A stretch of 64,000 nucleotides of DNA from Pseudolactococcus sp041800635. GTDB lineage: Bacteria > Bacillota > Bacilli > Lactobacillales > Streptococcaceae. The DNA is taken from positions 2,170,001-2,234,000 of the forward strand of contig CP181259.1 of assembly GCA_047833645.1 (NCBI GenBank), written 5' to 3'. Below the pieces are notes generated by a model. That model was not told where the DNA came from, did not search any database, and saw nothing but the letters and a program-made list of their open reading frames with translations. The translations under genes were made by a program, and so were the position numbers. Below, piece after piece: positions 16,163-24,808 of this stretch (position 1 is its first letter; every line of letters starts with the position of its first letter).

Positions 16163-16975
16163 TTGGTTAGAAATATATTCATAACGAATGATAATCAAGA
16201 TGATATTTCAATTTATGAGAAAGAACCCATCTATGTTGTGAATTTCAAGCGTGATGATTTTAAAAATTTAAGACGAGTTGAGGAATCTCAAAAGCCTGGC
16301 ATTTATATTTTGATTGGTGAAAGTAAGCGCTATGTAGGTCAAGCGAGTGATGCTGTTTTTAAAAGATTGGATAAACACGAAACGATTAAAAGTTGGTGGA
16401 CGAGCGTTTTATTCTTTGGTCGAAATGATGGCCTGATAGATAAGTCGCAATTAGACTATCTCGAAAGATTTTATATCAACAGCTTCTCAGAATCTGGTTT
16501 TGATATGGACAATAAAACTGGTGGCAACAATAGTAAAATTCAGAAATTGAATAAGATTAAGGCTGATGAGATCAGAACTATTTTCGAAGAGATTATTGAA
16601 GATGTTGCTAATATTGATTTATATGACAACCAGGTTATTGAAGAACCACTCAATGATGAAACGAATTACTACGTCAAAATAGAAAATAAGGTATTTTCAA
16701 ATAAGTCGTTAAGACAGATAGAGATTCAATTTGTTACTTATTTGCTGAAAAAATATCGGGAGCAACTTGAGGATTATATTGTTGAAGGCAAAGCAACTGC
16801 TAAAAATAACCTAGGAAGATTACCAAATCAGTTCCCTAGTGGTCAAGTAGGCACGAGAGAAATTCAGCCAGGTATTTATTTGTTTGTCAATCAATCTAAA
16901 GCACAGATAAGTTACGCCATCAGAAAGATTTCAAAATGGTTGCATTTAGAAAATAAAATAGAAATCAATTTTTAA
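16163..16975 (+). CDS. GIY-YIG domain protein inserted between T-box and glyQ
   Basis: 270 residues from a TTG start 7 nt behind AAAGGAAG. The GIY-YIG core reads GIYIL near residue 46, YVGQ near 56-59, R and H in KRLDKHE, and the likely catalytic Glu in YLERFYI near 110, about residues 44-115. The remaining 150 residues match nothing I recognise. The gene starts about 40 bp after the T-box terminator and ends 13 bp before glyQ with no promoter between, so it must share the glycine-starvation-controlled transcript. It is clearly more AT-rich than glyQS, which suggests transfer. It could be a nuclease of mobile origin or a domesticated repair or stress protein. Confidence 0.75.
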   Translation: MVRNIFITNDNQDDISIYEKEPIYVVNFKRDDFKNLRRVEESQKPGIYILIGESKRYVGQASDAVFKRLDKHETIKSWWTSVLFFGRNDGLIDKSQLDYLERFYINSFSESGFDMDNKTGGNNSKIQKLNKIKADEIRTIFEEIIEDVANIDLYDNQVIEEPLNDETNYYVKIENKVFSNKSLRQIEIQFVTYLLKKYREQLEDYIVEGKATAKNNLGRLPNQFPSGQVGTREIQPGIYLFVNQSKAQISYAIRKISKWLHLENKIEINF

Positions 16976-16988
16976 AGTGAGGGAAAAA

Positions 16989-17936
16989 ATGTCGAACAAA
17001 CTATCATTTCAAGAAATCATCCTAACACTCCAAGAATTTTGGAGTAAGCAAGGTGCTAATCTTATGCAAGCCTACGATAACGAAGTAGGTGCAGGCACCA
17101 TGTCGCCTTATACTTTTTTACGTGCCAATGGTCCAGAACCGTGGAATGCTGCCTATGTTCAGCCTTCACGTCGCCCAGCAGACGGTCGCTATGGTGAAAA
17201 TCCAAACCGCCTGTTTCAACACCACCAATTCCAAGTGGTGATGAAGCCTTCTCCTAAAAATATCCAACAGCTCTATTTAGATAGCCTCGCAGCATTGGGC
17301 ATTAATGCCCTAGAACATGATATTCGCTTCGTCGAAGATAACTGGGAAAACCCTTCTATGGGTGCTGCTGGGATTGGCTGGGAAGTTTGGCTGGATGGGA
17401 TGGAAGTGACGCAGTTTACGTATTTCCAGCAAGTCGGCGGGATTGAGGTCGATTCTGTGACGTCTGAGATTACCTACGGTCTCGAGCGTTTGGCGTCTTA
17501 TATCCAAGAGGTTGAGTCGGTTTATGATCTTGAGTGGGGCAATGGCGTGCTTTATGGCGATATCTTTACGGAGCCTGAGTATGAGCATTCTAAATTTGCT
17601 TTTGAGGAGATCGAAACGGATACTTTCTTGACGCTTTTCGATACTTATGAAGCACAAGCGACGAAATTACTTGATTTGGGTCTCGTGCATCCGGCCTATG
17701 ATTTCATCTTGAAATCAAGCCATACCTTTAATTTGTTAGATGCGAGTGGTGCAGTTTCTGTAACTGAGCGTGCGGGGTATTTACATCGTGTTCGGACGAT
17801 GGCGCGTCAAGTGGCGCGTACTTTCATCAATGAGCGCGCGAAACTTGGTTTCCCGCTCTTGAAAGATTCAGACCTACGCGATAAATATCTGGGAGAAAAC
17901 GGCAAATACACAGAAGTTGCTGGAGGTGACAAATAA
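16989..17936 (+). CDS. glyQ: Glycyl-tRNA synthetase alpha subunit
   Basis: 315 residues from ATG 16989, preceded by GAGGG; an in-frame GTG 12 nt earlier is part of that ribosome site. This is the catalytic subunit of the bacterial alpha2beta2 enzyme. It shows the family opening SFQEIILTLQEFWSKQG, then TFLRANGPEPW, and the class II core (EVWLDGMEVTQFTYFQQ near 136-152). The stop overlaps the glyS start (TAATG). Expression depends on the upstream T-box transcript passing through the GIY-YIG gene. Confidence 0.96.
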   Translation: MSNKLSFQEIILTLQEFWSKQGANLMQAYDNEVGAGTMSPYTFLRANGPEPWNAAYVQPSRRPADGRYGENPNRLFQHHQFQVVMKPSPKNIQQLYLDSLAALGINALEHDIRFVEDNWENPSMGAAGIGWEVWLDGMEVTQFTYFQQVGGIEVDSVTSEITYGLERLASYIQEVESVYDLEWGNGVLYGDIFTEPEYEHSKFAFEEIETDTFLTLFDTYEAQATKLLDLGLVHPAYDFILKSSHTFNLLDASGAVSVTERAGYLHRVRTMARQVARTFINERAKLGFPLLKDSDLRDKYLGENGKYTEVAGGDK

Positions 17937-19966
17937 TGGCAAACTATTTACTCGAAATTGGCTTAGAAGAAATGCCAGCGCACCTTGTAAGTGCTGCATC
18001 TCAACAACTTGCGACACGCATGGCAGACTTTTTGGCAGAAAACCGTGTGACATTTGAAAGTGTCACGAAATTCTCAACACCACGCCGCTTGGCCGTCTTG
18101 GTCAATGGTCTAGCGGACGCTTCAGCATCAATCGACGAAGAAGTCAAAGGCCCATCAGCCAAAATCGCCAAAGATGCAGAAGGCAACTGGTCTAAAGCCA
18201 TCCAAGGTTTCTCACGTGGTCAAGGCGTCACCCCAGACGATTTGGTCCTAAAAGGCGATTACTACTACGCCAATAAACACATCACTGGCATCGCAACAGC
18301 AGATATTTTAACCAAAATTGGCAGCGACGTCATCAGCAAAATGAACTTCTCGACCTATATGAAGTGGGCCAACAATAACTTCCTTTTCGTCCGCCCAATC
18401 CAGTGGCTCGTCAGCTTACTCGATACAGACCTCGTGCCATTTGACCTGCTTGACGTCACAGCAAGCAACGTGACGCATGGTCACCGGTTCTTGTTCGACG
18501 ATACCATCGTTTTAGAAAATGCGTCAGATTATGAAGCAAGTCTGAAACAAGCTTTCGTCGTAGCAGATGCAGACGCTCGTAAAGCGACTATCCAAGCACA
18601 AATTGCAGCGATTGCCAAAGCAAATAGCTGGGAGATCTACCTAGAACCAGGCCTCTTAGAAGAAGTCAATAACCTAGTAGAATATCCAACAGCCTTCGTG
18701 GGTGATTTTGATGCCAAATATTTAGAAGTGCCAGAAGAAGTTTTAGTCACATCCATGCGCGAACACCAACGTTATTTTGAAGTGCGCGATTTGACTGGTA
18801 ACCTCCAACCACATTTCATTTTAGTCAGAAATGGGAATGCTGAGCACATTGAAAATGTTGCCAAAGGGAACCAAAAAGTTTTAGTTGCGCGTCTTGAAGA
18901 TGCTGAGTTTTTCTGGCGTGAAGACCAAAAACTTAAAATTTCTGATTTGGTTGAGAAACTCAAAAAAGTCACTTTCCATGAAAAAATTGGTTCAGTCCAT
19001 GCCCACATGGGACGCGTGAAATTAATCGCTGAGAAATTACGTCAGCAAGCCAACTTGCCAGCAGATTACGATGCCAAACTTGACCGCGCTGCTGATATTT
19101 ACAAATTTGACCTTTTAACAGGAATGGTCGGTGAATTTGACGAGTTGCAAGGTGTCATGGGTGAAAAATATGCCCTACTTGCAGGTGAAGATGCAGCAGT
19201 TGCAACCAGTATTCGTGAGCACTATATGCCAACATCAGCTGATGGTGCTTTGCCCCAAACTGAAATCGGTGCCGTTCTTGCCATCGCAGATAAATTAGAC
19301 ACGATTTTAGCCTTCTTTACGGTTGGCTTAATTCCAAGTGGTTCAAACGATCCCTATGCCCTTCGTCGTGCGACAGCAGGCATTTTACGAATCATTGAAG
19401 TACAAAACTGGGATATTGAGCTCGATGCGCTTATTGACGAACTCTATACCCTAGACTTGAATGGTTTCAATTATGACCGCAAAGCTGACGTCATGACCTT
19501 TATCAATGGTCGTGTGGCTAAGATGCTTGAGGGTACAGCACGCTATGATATTATCGAAGCAGTTTTAGCGACTGGTTCGCTTGATGTGGCAGCTTTAAGA
19601 GCAGCAGCTCAAGTCATTGATAGGAAAACAAGTGATGCTGACTTTAAAACATCAGTCGAAAACTTGGCGCGTGTCTTTAACTTGGCAAGTAAACTAGAAA
19701 CAGCACCAGCACTTGACGAAAGCCTCTTTGAAAATGCGTCTGAAAAAGCTTTATTTGCGGCTAATCAAGCCTTGGCCTTGACAGACGACAGCACACAAAA
19801 TATCAGTGCCTTATTCGCCTTATCAGCACCAATCAGTGATTTCTTTGAGAACACCATGGTCATGATAGACGATCAAGCCCTTAAAAATAACCGCTTGAGT
19901 TTGCTTGCTGCTATTGCAGGAAAAGCAGGACAAATCGCTGATTTCACCTTGCTTAACACCAAATAA
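17936..19966 (+). CDS. glyS: Glycyl-tRNA synthetase beta subunit
   Basis: A 676-residue beta subunit, of normal length for Firmicutes. It starts ANYLLEIGLEEMPA, has the HD-like central core (HEKIGSVHAHMGRV near 348) and a C-terminal anticodon-binding helical domain. It recognises tRNA-Gly and completes the enzyme with GlyQ. ATG overlaps the glyQ stop by one base, so translation is coupled. A structured repeat and the UPF0291 gene follow with no terminator in between. Confidence 0.96.
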   Translation: MANYLLEIGLEEMPAHLVSAASQQLATRMADFLAENRVTFESVTKFSTPRRLAVLVNGLADASASIDEEVKGPSAKIAKDAEGNWSKAIQGFSRGQGVTPDDLVLKGDYYYANKHITGIATADILTKIGSDVISKMNFSTYMKWANNNFLFVRPIQWLVSLLDTDLVPFDLLDVTASNVTHGHRFLFDDTIVLENASDYEASLKQAFVVADADARKATIQAQIAAIAKANSWEIYLEPGLLEEVNNLVEYPTAFVGDFDAKYLEVPEEVLVTSMREHQRYFEVRDLTGNLQPHFILVRNGNAEHIENVAKGNQKVLVARLEDAEFFWREDQKLKISDLVEKLKKVTFHEKIGSVHAHMGRVKLIAEKLRQQANLPADYDAKLDRAADIYKFDLLTGMVGEFDELQGVMGEKYALLAGEDAAVATSIREHYMPTSADGALPQTEIGAVLAIADKLDTILAFFTVGLIPSGSNDPYALRRATAGILRIIEVQNWDIELDALIDELYTLDLNGFNYDRKADVMTFINGRVAKMLEGTARYDIIEAVLATGSLDVAALRAAAQVIDRKTSDADFKTSVENLARVFNLASKLETAPALDESLFENASEKALFAANQALALTDDSTQNISALFALSAPISDFFENTMVMIDDQALKNNRLSLLAAIAGKAGQIADFTLLNTK

Positions 19967-19985
19967 TCAAGCCTAAAGTTTGAGC

Positions 19986-20080
19986 CTTTGAGCGGACAAA
20001 GTTCGCGAATGACCCCGCTTGGCAGGAGCGTAGGCGGATGTCAAGTTTCAAGTTTTCACGAAGTGAAAGCGCAGAAAGGA
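19986..20080 (+). repeat. Structured intergenic repeat, copy 1
   Basis: About 95 bp between glyS and the UPF0291 gene that closely match 59532-59627 between pyrB and carA. Two hairpins can form: GCGGAC-AAA-GTTCGC (19992-20006) and GCTTG...TAGGC (20017-20035). Both remain paired in the other copy despite base changes. The repeat ends next to the downstream ribosome site. Confidence 0.75.
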
Positions 20081-20086
20081 GAAAAA

Positions 20087-20329
20087 ATGGTAACACCTCA
20101 AGATATCGCAAGAATTAATGAACTCGCCCGCAAGAAAAAAGCAGCAGGCCTGACAGAAGCTGAGAAAGTCGAGCAGGCTGAACTCCGCCAAGCCTATATT
20201 TCTGGCGTTAAATCTAGCCTGCGCCACCATGTCGAGTCAATCAAGGTCGTAGACCCTGAGGGCAACGACATCACACCTGAAAAAGCAAAAAAAGCACAGT
20301 TCGATAAAGGCTTGCGCGATACTTTATAA
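20087..20329 (+). CDS. UPF0291 family protein (YnzC-like)
   Basis: 80 residues from ATG 20087 behind AAAGGAG. The protein has the two N-terminal helices of this family (IARINELARKKKAAGLTEAE near 6-25 and KVEQAELRQAYI near 26-37), then the conserved GVKSSLRHHVESIKVVDPEG near 40-59. The function is unknown; in Bacillus the homologue is a small SOS-associated protein. An upstream in-frame extension runs through the dispersed repeat and is not part of the gene. Confidence 0.88.
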   Translation: MVTPQDIARINELARKKKAAGLTEAEKVEQAELRQAYISGVKSSLRHHVESIKVVDPEGNDITPEKAKKAQFDKGLRDTL

Positions 20330-20581
20330 ACACCAAACATGAAAAATGGATGCTGGAAGTTAAATTCTGGCAACTTTTTTCATTGGCATATGTTGATTGA
20401 GCCTAATGCTTTGATGCGAGTTAGAGTGTCTTAATAGATTGCTTTTTGGATAAAATAGGTATAGATACATAGGAGGAGTTCACTAGCACCAACTGAAGAT
20501 GATGGCAGTTTGGGATACCTATAAAAAGTAACCATCTATCTAGAGATGCAGACTATTTATTTTAGCGAATATTTGACATAA
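20330..20581. other. Non-coding gap
   Basis: No convincing gene. It contains a purine-rich AGGAGGAG at 20470-20477 with no open frame behind it. Confidence 0.5.
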
Positions 20582-20617
20582 AAAATCCCCAGAGTTTTGC
20601 ATGACTCAGGGGATTTT
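20582..20617 (-). terminator. Terminator of the nuclease-like gene
   Basis: Perfect arms AAAATCCCC/GGGGATTTT around an 18-nt loop, directly downstream of the minus-strand gene. Confidence 0.75.
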
Positions 20618-20623
20618 GATTAT

Positions 20624-21700
20624 TTATCTTTTGGGTGGGCGGTAGCCAGCCGCTTCGGCTTCAGATATTGTTTTAAACATCGCAACAGGGTTTGTTGTTC
20701 TATCATAATAGGTACTGCCAGGAACATGATATATTCGAGAGCTACTACCCTTAATCGTACCATTGCCATTGGCATCGACGTATTGTTGTTCTGCTGGCTG
20801 TTGCGCGGCAGCTTCGGCTTGCGCAGCTTGTTCAGCAGCTACTCGTTGTTGTTCAGCTTGTGCGGCCTGTGCGGCTTGCTCAGCAGCTATGCGTTGCTGT
20901 TCGGCTTGCGCAGCTTGTTCAGTTGCTTGCCGTTCTTTTTCAGCATTGGCTTTTTGCTGTTCAGCTAAGGTAATTGTTTCGTTGACAGCGTTCAAACGTT
21001 TACTTAATGCGACATCGCCACCATCAATCGCATTGATAGCTGAAACCGCTAAATCATAATTTTCTTTAGTGGGTGTTTTTTCGGCTAACTTAAGCGCTTT
21101 TTTCGCTTTTTTTGTCAGAGATTTGACTTGTTTATCAGAGGTATATTTTTTAGTTTTGAAGCCAGTCTTAGTTGCGTAACCTTCAACACGCCAAATGCCT
21201 AGTTTTTGCTTTTTAGCATTTTTTTCAGCTTTTTTCAGCGTGTCAAGTTGCGTTGTATTTGTCTTGTTACTAGTCGTAACTCGTGCCAAGCCTTCTTTGA
21301 CCAAAGTTTCTTGTAGTAATTGATCATCTACCCAGACATACAGCAATTCATGATTATTTTTATCTTGATGATCGCCTTTATCGTATGCAATTTCAATTTT
21401 TTGAGCAGACTTGAGTAAAGCCTCACTACGTTTTTTAGCCTTGTCGGCATAAGGTTGATCCCTGCTAGTTTCAGGTGTATCGATGAGCAGATACTGAACT
21501 GGCTCAGATAAACCATTGTAAGTGAGTGTTGCAGTATCACCATCTTCGATTTTATCAAATTTGGCGACAATTTTTGATGTATCAGAACTAGCTGTTTCAG
21601 CTTTAACGCTAGTCGTCAATTTATGGGGTGACAAACCAAGACTTAAACATAAAACAGTCGCTGTCATGATAGCAGCAGATACTAACCTATTTTTTTTCAT
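20624..21700 (-). CDS. Secreted staphylococcal-nuclease-like protein with altered active site
   Basis: 358 residues from ATG 21700, chosen because GGGAG precedes it; the earlier in-frame ATG lies in that ribosome site. Signal peptide about 1-35, then an SNase fold about 42-165 with GDTATLTY and IDTPETS. The positions of the catalytic Arg35 and Arg87 of staphylococcal nuclease are Gln (VQYLLIDTPE) and His (DKNNHELLYV) here, so activity is doubtful. A Lys-rich region and an Ala/Gln/Glu coiled-coil repeat (AEQAAQAEQQR units) follow. The C-terminus resembles the cysteine-less Ada-like domain found behind secreted nucleases (SSRIYHVPGSTYY). Confidence 0.85.
   Translation of the reverse strand: MKKNRLVSAAIMTATVLCLSLGLSPHKLTTSVKAETASSDTSKIVAKFDKIEDGDTATLTYNGLSEPVQYLLIDTPETSRDQPYADKAKKRSEALLKSAQKIEIAYDKGDHQDKNNHELLYVWVDDQLLQETLVKEGLARVTTSNKTNTTQLDTLKKAEKNAKKQKLGIWRVEGYATKTGFKTKKYTSDKQVKSLTKKAKKALKLAEKTPTKENYDLAVSAINAIDGGDVALSKRLNAVNETITLAEQQKANAEKERQATEQAAQAEQQRIAAEQAAQAAQAEQQRVAAEQAAQAEAAAQQPAEQQYVDANGNGTIKGSSSRIYHVPGSTYYDRTTNPVAMFKTISEAEAAGYRPPKR
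20806..20945. repeat. Tandem repeat encoding the Ala/Gln coiled coil
   Basis: Inside the nuclease-like gene, units reading GCTTGTTCAGCAGC and GTTGCTGTTCGGCTTGCG recur several times and encode AAQAEQQR-type heptads. Repeats like this can change length by slippage. Confidence 0.6.
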
Positions 21701-21728
21701 AAGAACTCCCATTCATCATTTAAAAGAA

Positions 21729-22469
21729 TTAAACATTCAAAACCTTATTCAAAAAGTCTTTCAAGCGTGGGTGTTGCGGATTTTCAAAGAGTTGATCGGG
21801 TGTGCTGTCTTCTAAGATTTCACCACCATCTGTAAAGATGACACGGTTGGCAACCTTACGCGCGAAGCCCATTTCATGCGTCACGATCAGCATGGTCATG
21901 CCTTCTTTGGCGAGTTCTTGCATGACTTCAAGGACGTCACCAACCATTTCTGGGTCAAGGGCTGAAGTTGGCTCATCAAAGAGCATGAGATCAGGATCCA
22001 TGGCCAGTGCGCGGGCAATCGCCACACGTTGTTTTTGACCACCCGACAAGCTCTCGGGCATGGCATCAGCCTTATCAGAAAGCCCAACTTTTTTAAGTAA
22101 GTCGAGGGCTTTGGTGCGCGCCTCGTCCTTGGTCAGTTTCTTAAGCTCAAGTGGTGCATACGTGATATTATCAAGCACCGTCATGTTTGGGAAGAGGTTG
22201 AACTGTTGGAAAACCATGCCGACTTCTTGGCGGACTTGGTTAAGATTGGTCTTTTTATTGGACAAATCATAGCCATCGACGATGACGGTTCCAGATGTGA
22301 TTTCTTCTAAGCCGTTCAAGGTTCTCAGAAAGGTTGACTTACCAGAACCAGAAGGACCGATGATACACACGACATCCCCTTCATTAAAGCGTGTCGTAAT
22401 CCCTTTTAAGACTTCATTATTGCCATACGATTTATGCAAATCAGTGATATCGATTTTTAATTTTGCCAT
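21729..22469 (-). CDS. glnQ: Glutamine ABC transporter ATPase
   Basis: A 246-residue polar-amino-acid ATPase with Walker A GPSGSGKST near 37-45, signature LSGGQKQR near 141 and Walker B LMLFDEPTSALDP near 160-172. It starts with ATG overlapping the glnP stop (TAATG), so GlnP and GlnQ are made together. GlnPQ imports glutamine, glutamate and asparagine in lactococci. Confidence 0.95.
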   Translation of the reverse strand: MAKLKIDITDLHKSYGNNEVLKGITTRFNEGDVVCIIGPSGSGKSTFLRTLNGLEEITSGTVIVDGYDLSNKKTNLNQVRQEVGMVFQQFNLFPNMTVLDNITYAPLELKKLTKDEARTKALDLLKKVGLSDKADAMPESLSGGQKQRVAIARALAMDPDLMLFDEPTSALDPEMVGDVLEVMQELAKEGMTMLIVTHEMGFARKVANRVIFTDGGEILEDSTPDQLFENPQHPRLKDFLNKVLNV

Positions 22470-24604
22470 TATTTCATATTCCTTTCAAGTCGACGCGCAA
22501 AGATGGTTAAAGCAAGGATCACGACGAGATAGATCATTGCGATCAAACCGTAAACTTTAAATGACTGGAAGTTGCGGGCAACGATAATTTTACCTGTTTG
22601 GAGTAATTCGATCAAACCGATAGCTGAGATAATGGTCGTGTCTTTCAGTGAGATGATGAATTGGTTAACCAAACTCGGAATAGTAATCTTAACGGCTTGC
22701 GGGAGAATCACGCGGCGCATCGTTTTCACATAAGAAATCCCAAGCGAGCGTGAAGCTTCCATTTGGCCGATAGGCACAGAATTGACCCCACCACGGACGA
22801 TTTCAGCAATGTAGGCTGAGGCGTTCAGCGTGAGGGCGATGACACCTGCGACATAATCATTTAGCGGACTAGAGTGACCTGTAATCGATTCGATTAAGTT
22901 AGGCACACCGTAGAAGATGAAGATGGCCAGCACCATCAGTGGGACACCACGGACAAGGTCAACATAGACTCTCGTGAAGCCTTTCAGGAACTTGCTTGGT
23001 GAGACGCTAAAGAGACCAAAGATGACACCGATGAGTAAGGCTAAAACAAAGGAAACGATGGTTAATGAAAGTGTATAACCAAGCCCTTGAGCCAATTGTT
23101 GCCAGTTGTTTTTGATAATCCCAATCATCGTTGATTCGTCGACTTTATTGTCATCAGAATCTGCATTGCCCATATATTTTCCGACGATTTTATCGTAGTC
23201 GCCACTTGCTTTGAGTTTGGTAAGGCCGGCATTGAACATGGCGATGAGTTCAGGATTGGTGCCTTTTTTAACGGCAAAGCCATATTCTCCGATTTTTTCA
23301 GGTTCGATCGGTGTCGCAAATTTCTTACCTTGTAAAATGGCATATTTGACGACAGGTTCATCGTCCATGAAGGCGTCAATGGAGCCAGTATTCAAGCTTT
23401 CGTACATGGTATCCGCAGCGTCGAAGACTTTGACACTGTAACCATATTTGTCTTTATTTTTATCGATAAAGGCTTGTGATGCGGTACCGTTTTTGACACC
23501 GACGGTTTTATTTTTCAAGTCCTTGTAAGATTTGATGTCAGTGGTAGTACTTTTCACAGCAATCGTGGCATTGGCTGTGAAATAAGGATCAGAGAAGTCG
23601 AAAACATTTTTACGTTCATCTGTGATCGACATCCCAGCAATCATGCCATCAGCATGACCAGCCTGTGTTTGGTCAACAGCAGTTTGGAAGCCAACGAAAT
23701 CCATACTGATATTGAATTTCTGATTTTTGGCAATGGCTTTCATTAAATCAACGTCAATACCAACGTATTTTTTAGCTGAGTTTTGGAATTCAAAAGGGGC
23801 AAAGAGTGAATCAGAAGCGATACGGTAGTCTGACTTGACAGGTTTAATGTCAGTGTGAGCAGACGTTGCCATATATTTATCGAGGATGGCATCATAGCCA
23901 CCATTGGCTCTGAGTTCTTTTAAGGCTTTATTAAAGCCCGTGATGAGATCGGCATGGGTCCCTTTTTTGACAGCAAAACCGTAGTCGCCGATTTTTTCGC
24001 CATCCATGTTGATTTCAAAGGCCTGCCCTTGCGTGATCGCGTATCTGAGGACGGGTTCGTCGTCCATGATGGCATCAACAGCACCAACTTTTAGGCTCTC
24101 ATAGAGTTGAGACCCTTCATCGTAGGTCTTGATGGTATAGCCATATTTAGCTTTGTTTTTCGTCAAGAAGTCTTGTGACGCTGTGCCGTTTTTAACGCCA
24201 ACTGTTTTGCCTTTGAGTTGCTTGTAGGCCGTGATTTTGTTGCCTTGTTTCGTGGCAAGGGCGACTGATGAGGCGTAATAAGAGTCAGAAAAATCAAAGA
24301 CTTTTTTGCGCTCATCTGTGATCGACATCCCAGCGATGACGGCATCTGTCTGACCCGCATTAAGCTGATCGAGGGCAGCTTGGAAGCCTGGGAAGGACTG
24401 GTCGAGCTGCCAACTATTCATCTCTGAGATTTTTTGCATCAAATCAACGTCAATCCCGACGTAATTTTTATTGGCATCTTGGAACTCGAAAGGTGCATAA
24501 GTCGAGTCACTGGCTACTTTTACCACTTTATCTTCGGCTTTAACAGCAGTTGCCGAGCACAAGGCGATGAAAACCGTAAGGAGTATTAATAATTTCTTCT
24601 TCAT
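22469..24604 (-). CDS. glnP: Glutamine ABC transporter: two substrate-binding domains fused to permease
   Basis: A 711-residue fusion: signal peptide 1-23, substrate-binding domain 1 (VASDSTYAPFEFQ near 30), domain 2 (IASDSLFAPFEFQ near 263), and a C-terminal permease with about five TMs and the EAA loop (EASRSLGISYVKTMRRVILP near 622). The tandem domain layout and length match lactococcal GlnP, in which the two domains bind glutamine and glutamate/asparagine with different affinities. AAAGGGA precedes the ATG. An extended -10 (TGATAGAAT on the minus strand) lies upstream near 24650. Confidence 0.95.
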   Translation of the reverse strand: MKKKLLILLTVFIALCSATAVKAEDKVVKVASDSTYAPFEFQDANKNYVGIDVDLMQKISEMNSWQLDQSFPGFQAALDQLNAGQTDAVIAGMSITDERKKVFDFSDSYYASSVALATKQGNKITAYKQLKGKTVGVKNGTASQDFLTKNKAKYGYTIKTYDEGSQLYESLKVGAVDAIMDDEPVLRYAITQGQAFEINMDGEKIGDYGFAVKKGTHADLITGFNKALKELRANGGYDAILDKYMATSAHTDIKPVKSDYRIASDSLFAPFEFQNSAKKYVGIDVDLMKAIAKNQKFNISMDFVGFQTAVDQTQAGHADGMIAGMSITDERKNVFDFSDPYFTANATIAVKSTTTDIKSYKDLKNKTVGVKNGTASQAFIDKNKDKYGYSVKVFDAADTMYESLNTGSIDAFMDDEPVVKYAILQGKKFATPIEPEKIGEYGFAVKKGTNPELIAMFNAGLTKLKASGDYDKIVGKYMGNADSDDNKVDESTMIGIIKNNWQQLAQGLGYTLSLTIVSFVLALLIGVIFGLFSVSPSKFLKGFTRVYVDLVRGVPLMVLAIFIFYGVPNLIESITGHSSPLNDYVAGVIALTLNASAYIAEIVRGGVNSVPIGQMEASRSLGISYVKTMRRVILPQAVKITIPSLVNQFIISLKDTTIISAIGLIELLQTGKIIVARNFQSFKVYGLIAMIYLVVILALTIFARRLERNMK

Positions 24605-24776
24605 GTTTGGTTCCCTTTCAAAATATTCAAACTATATTCTTTACAATTCTATCATAAAAATGCGAGAAAATAAAGAAGCTTTATTCGAGATGTGAGTTTT
24701 TCTGACATCTTAATCAAAAACAAACCTTGATCAGTCTTGCGGGTCCTCTGCAACCATGGGCAAAAGGCAAAAGGAA

Positions 24777-24803
24777 AAGCACCTGCTGGCACAGTGCTTG
24801 ACG
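24777..24803 (-). terminator. Terminator of pepQ
   Basis: Arms AAGCAC/GTGCTT followed on the minus strand by TTCCTTTTG, in the gap between pepQ and glnP. Confidence 0.55.
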
Positions 24804-24808
24804 GGAGT

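Noticed and set aside
19988..20086. Extension of the UPF0291 protein (and the similar one before carA, 59534-59632)
   Set aside because: The two extensions resemble each other only because they are both translated from the dispersed repeat; both true starts have ribosome sites at 20087 and 59633.
20806..20945. CRISPR-like repeat array
   Set aside because: The repeats are inside a coding frame, without unique spacers, and encode Ala/Gln heptads of a coiled coil. No CRISPR array was seen anywhere in the window.
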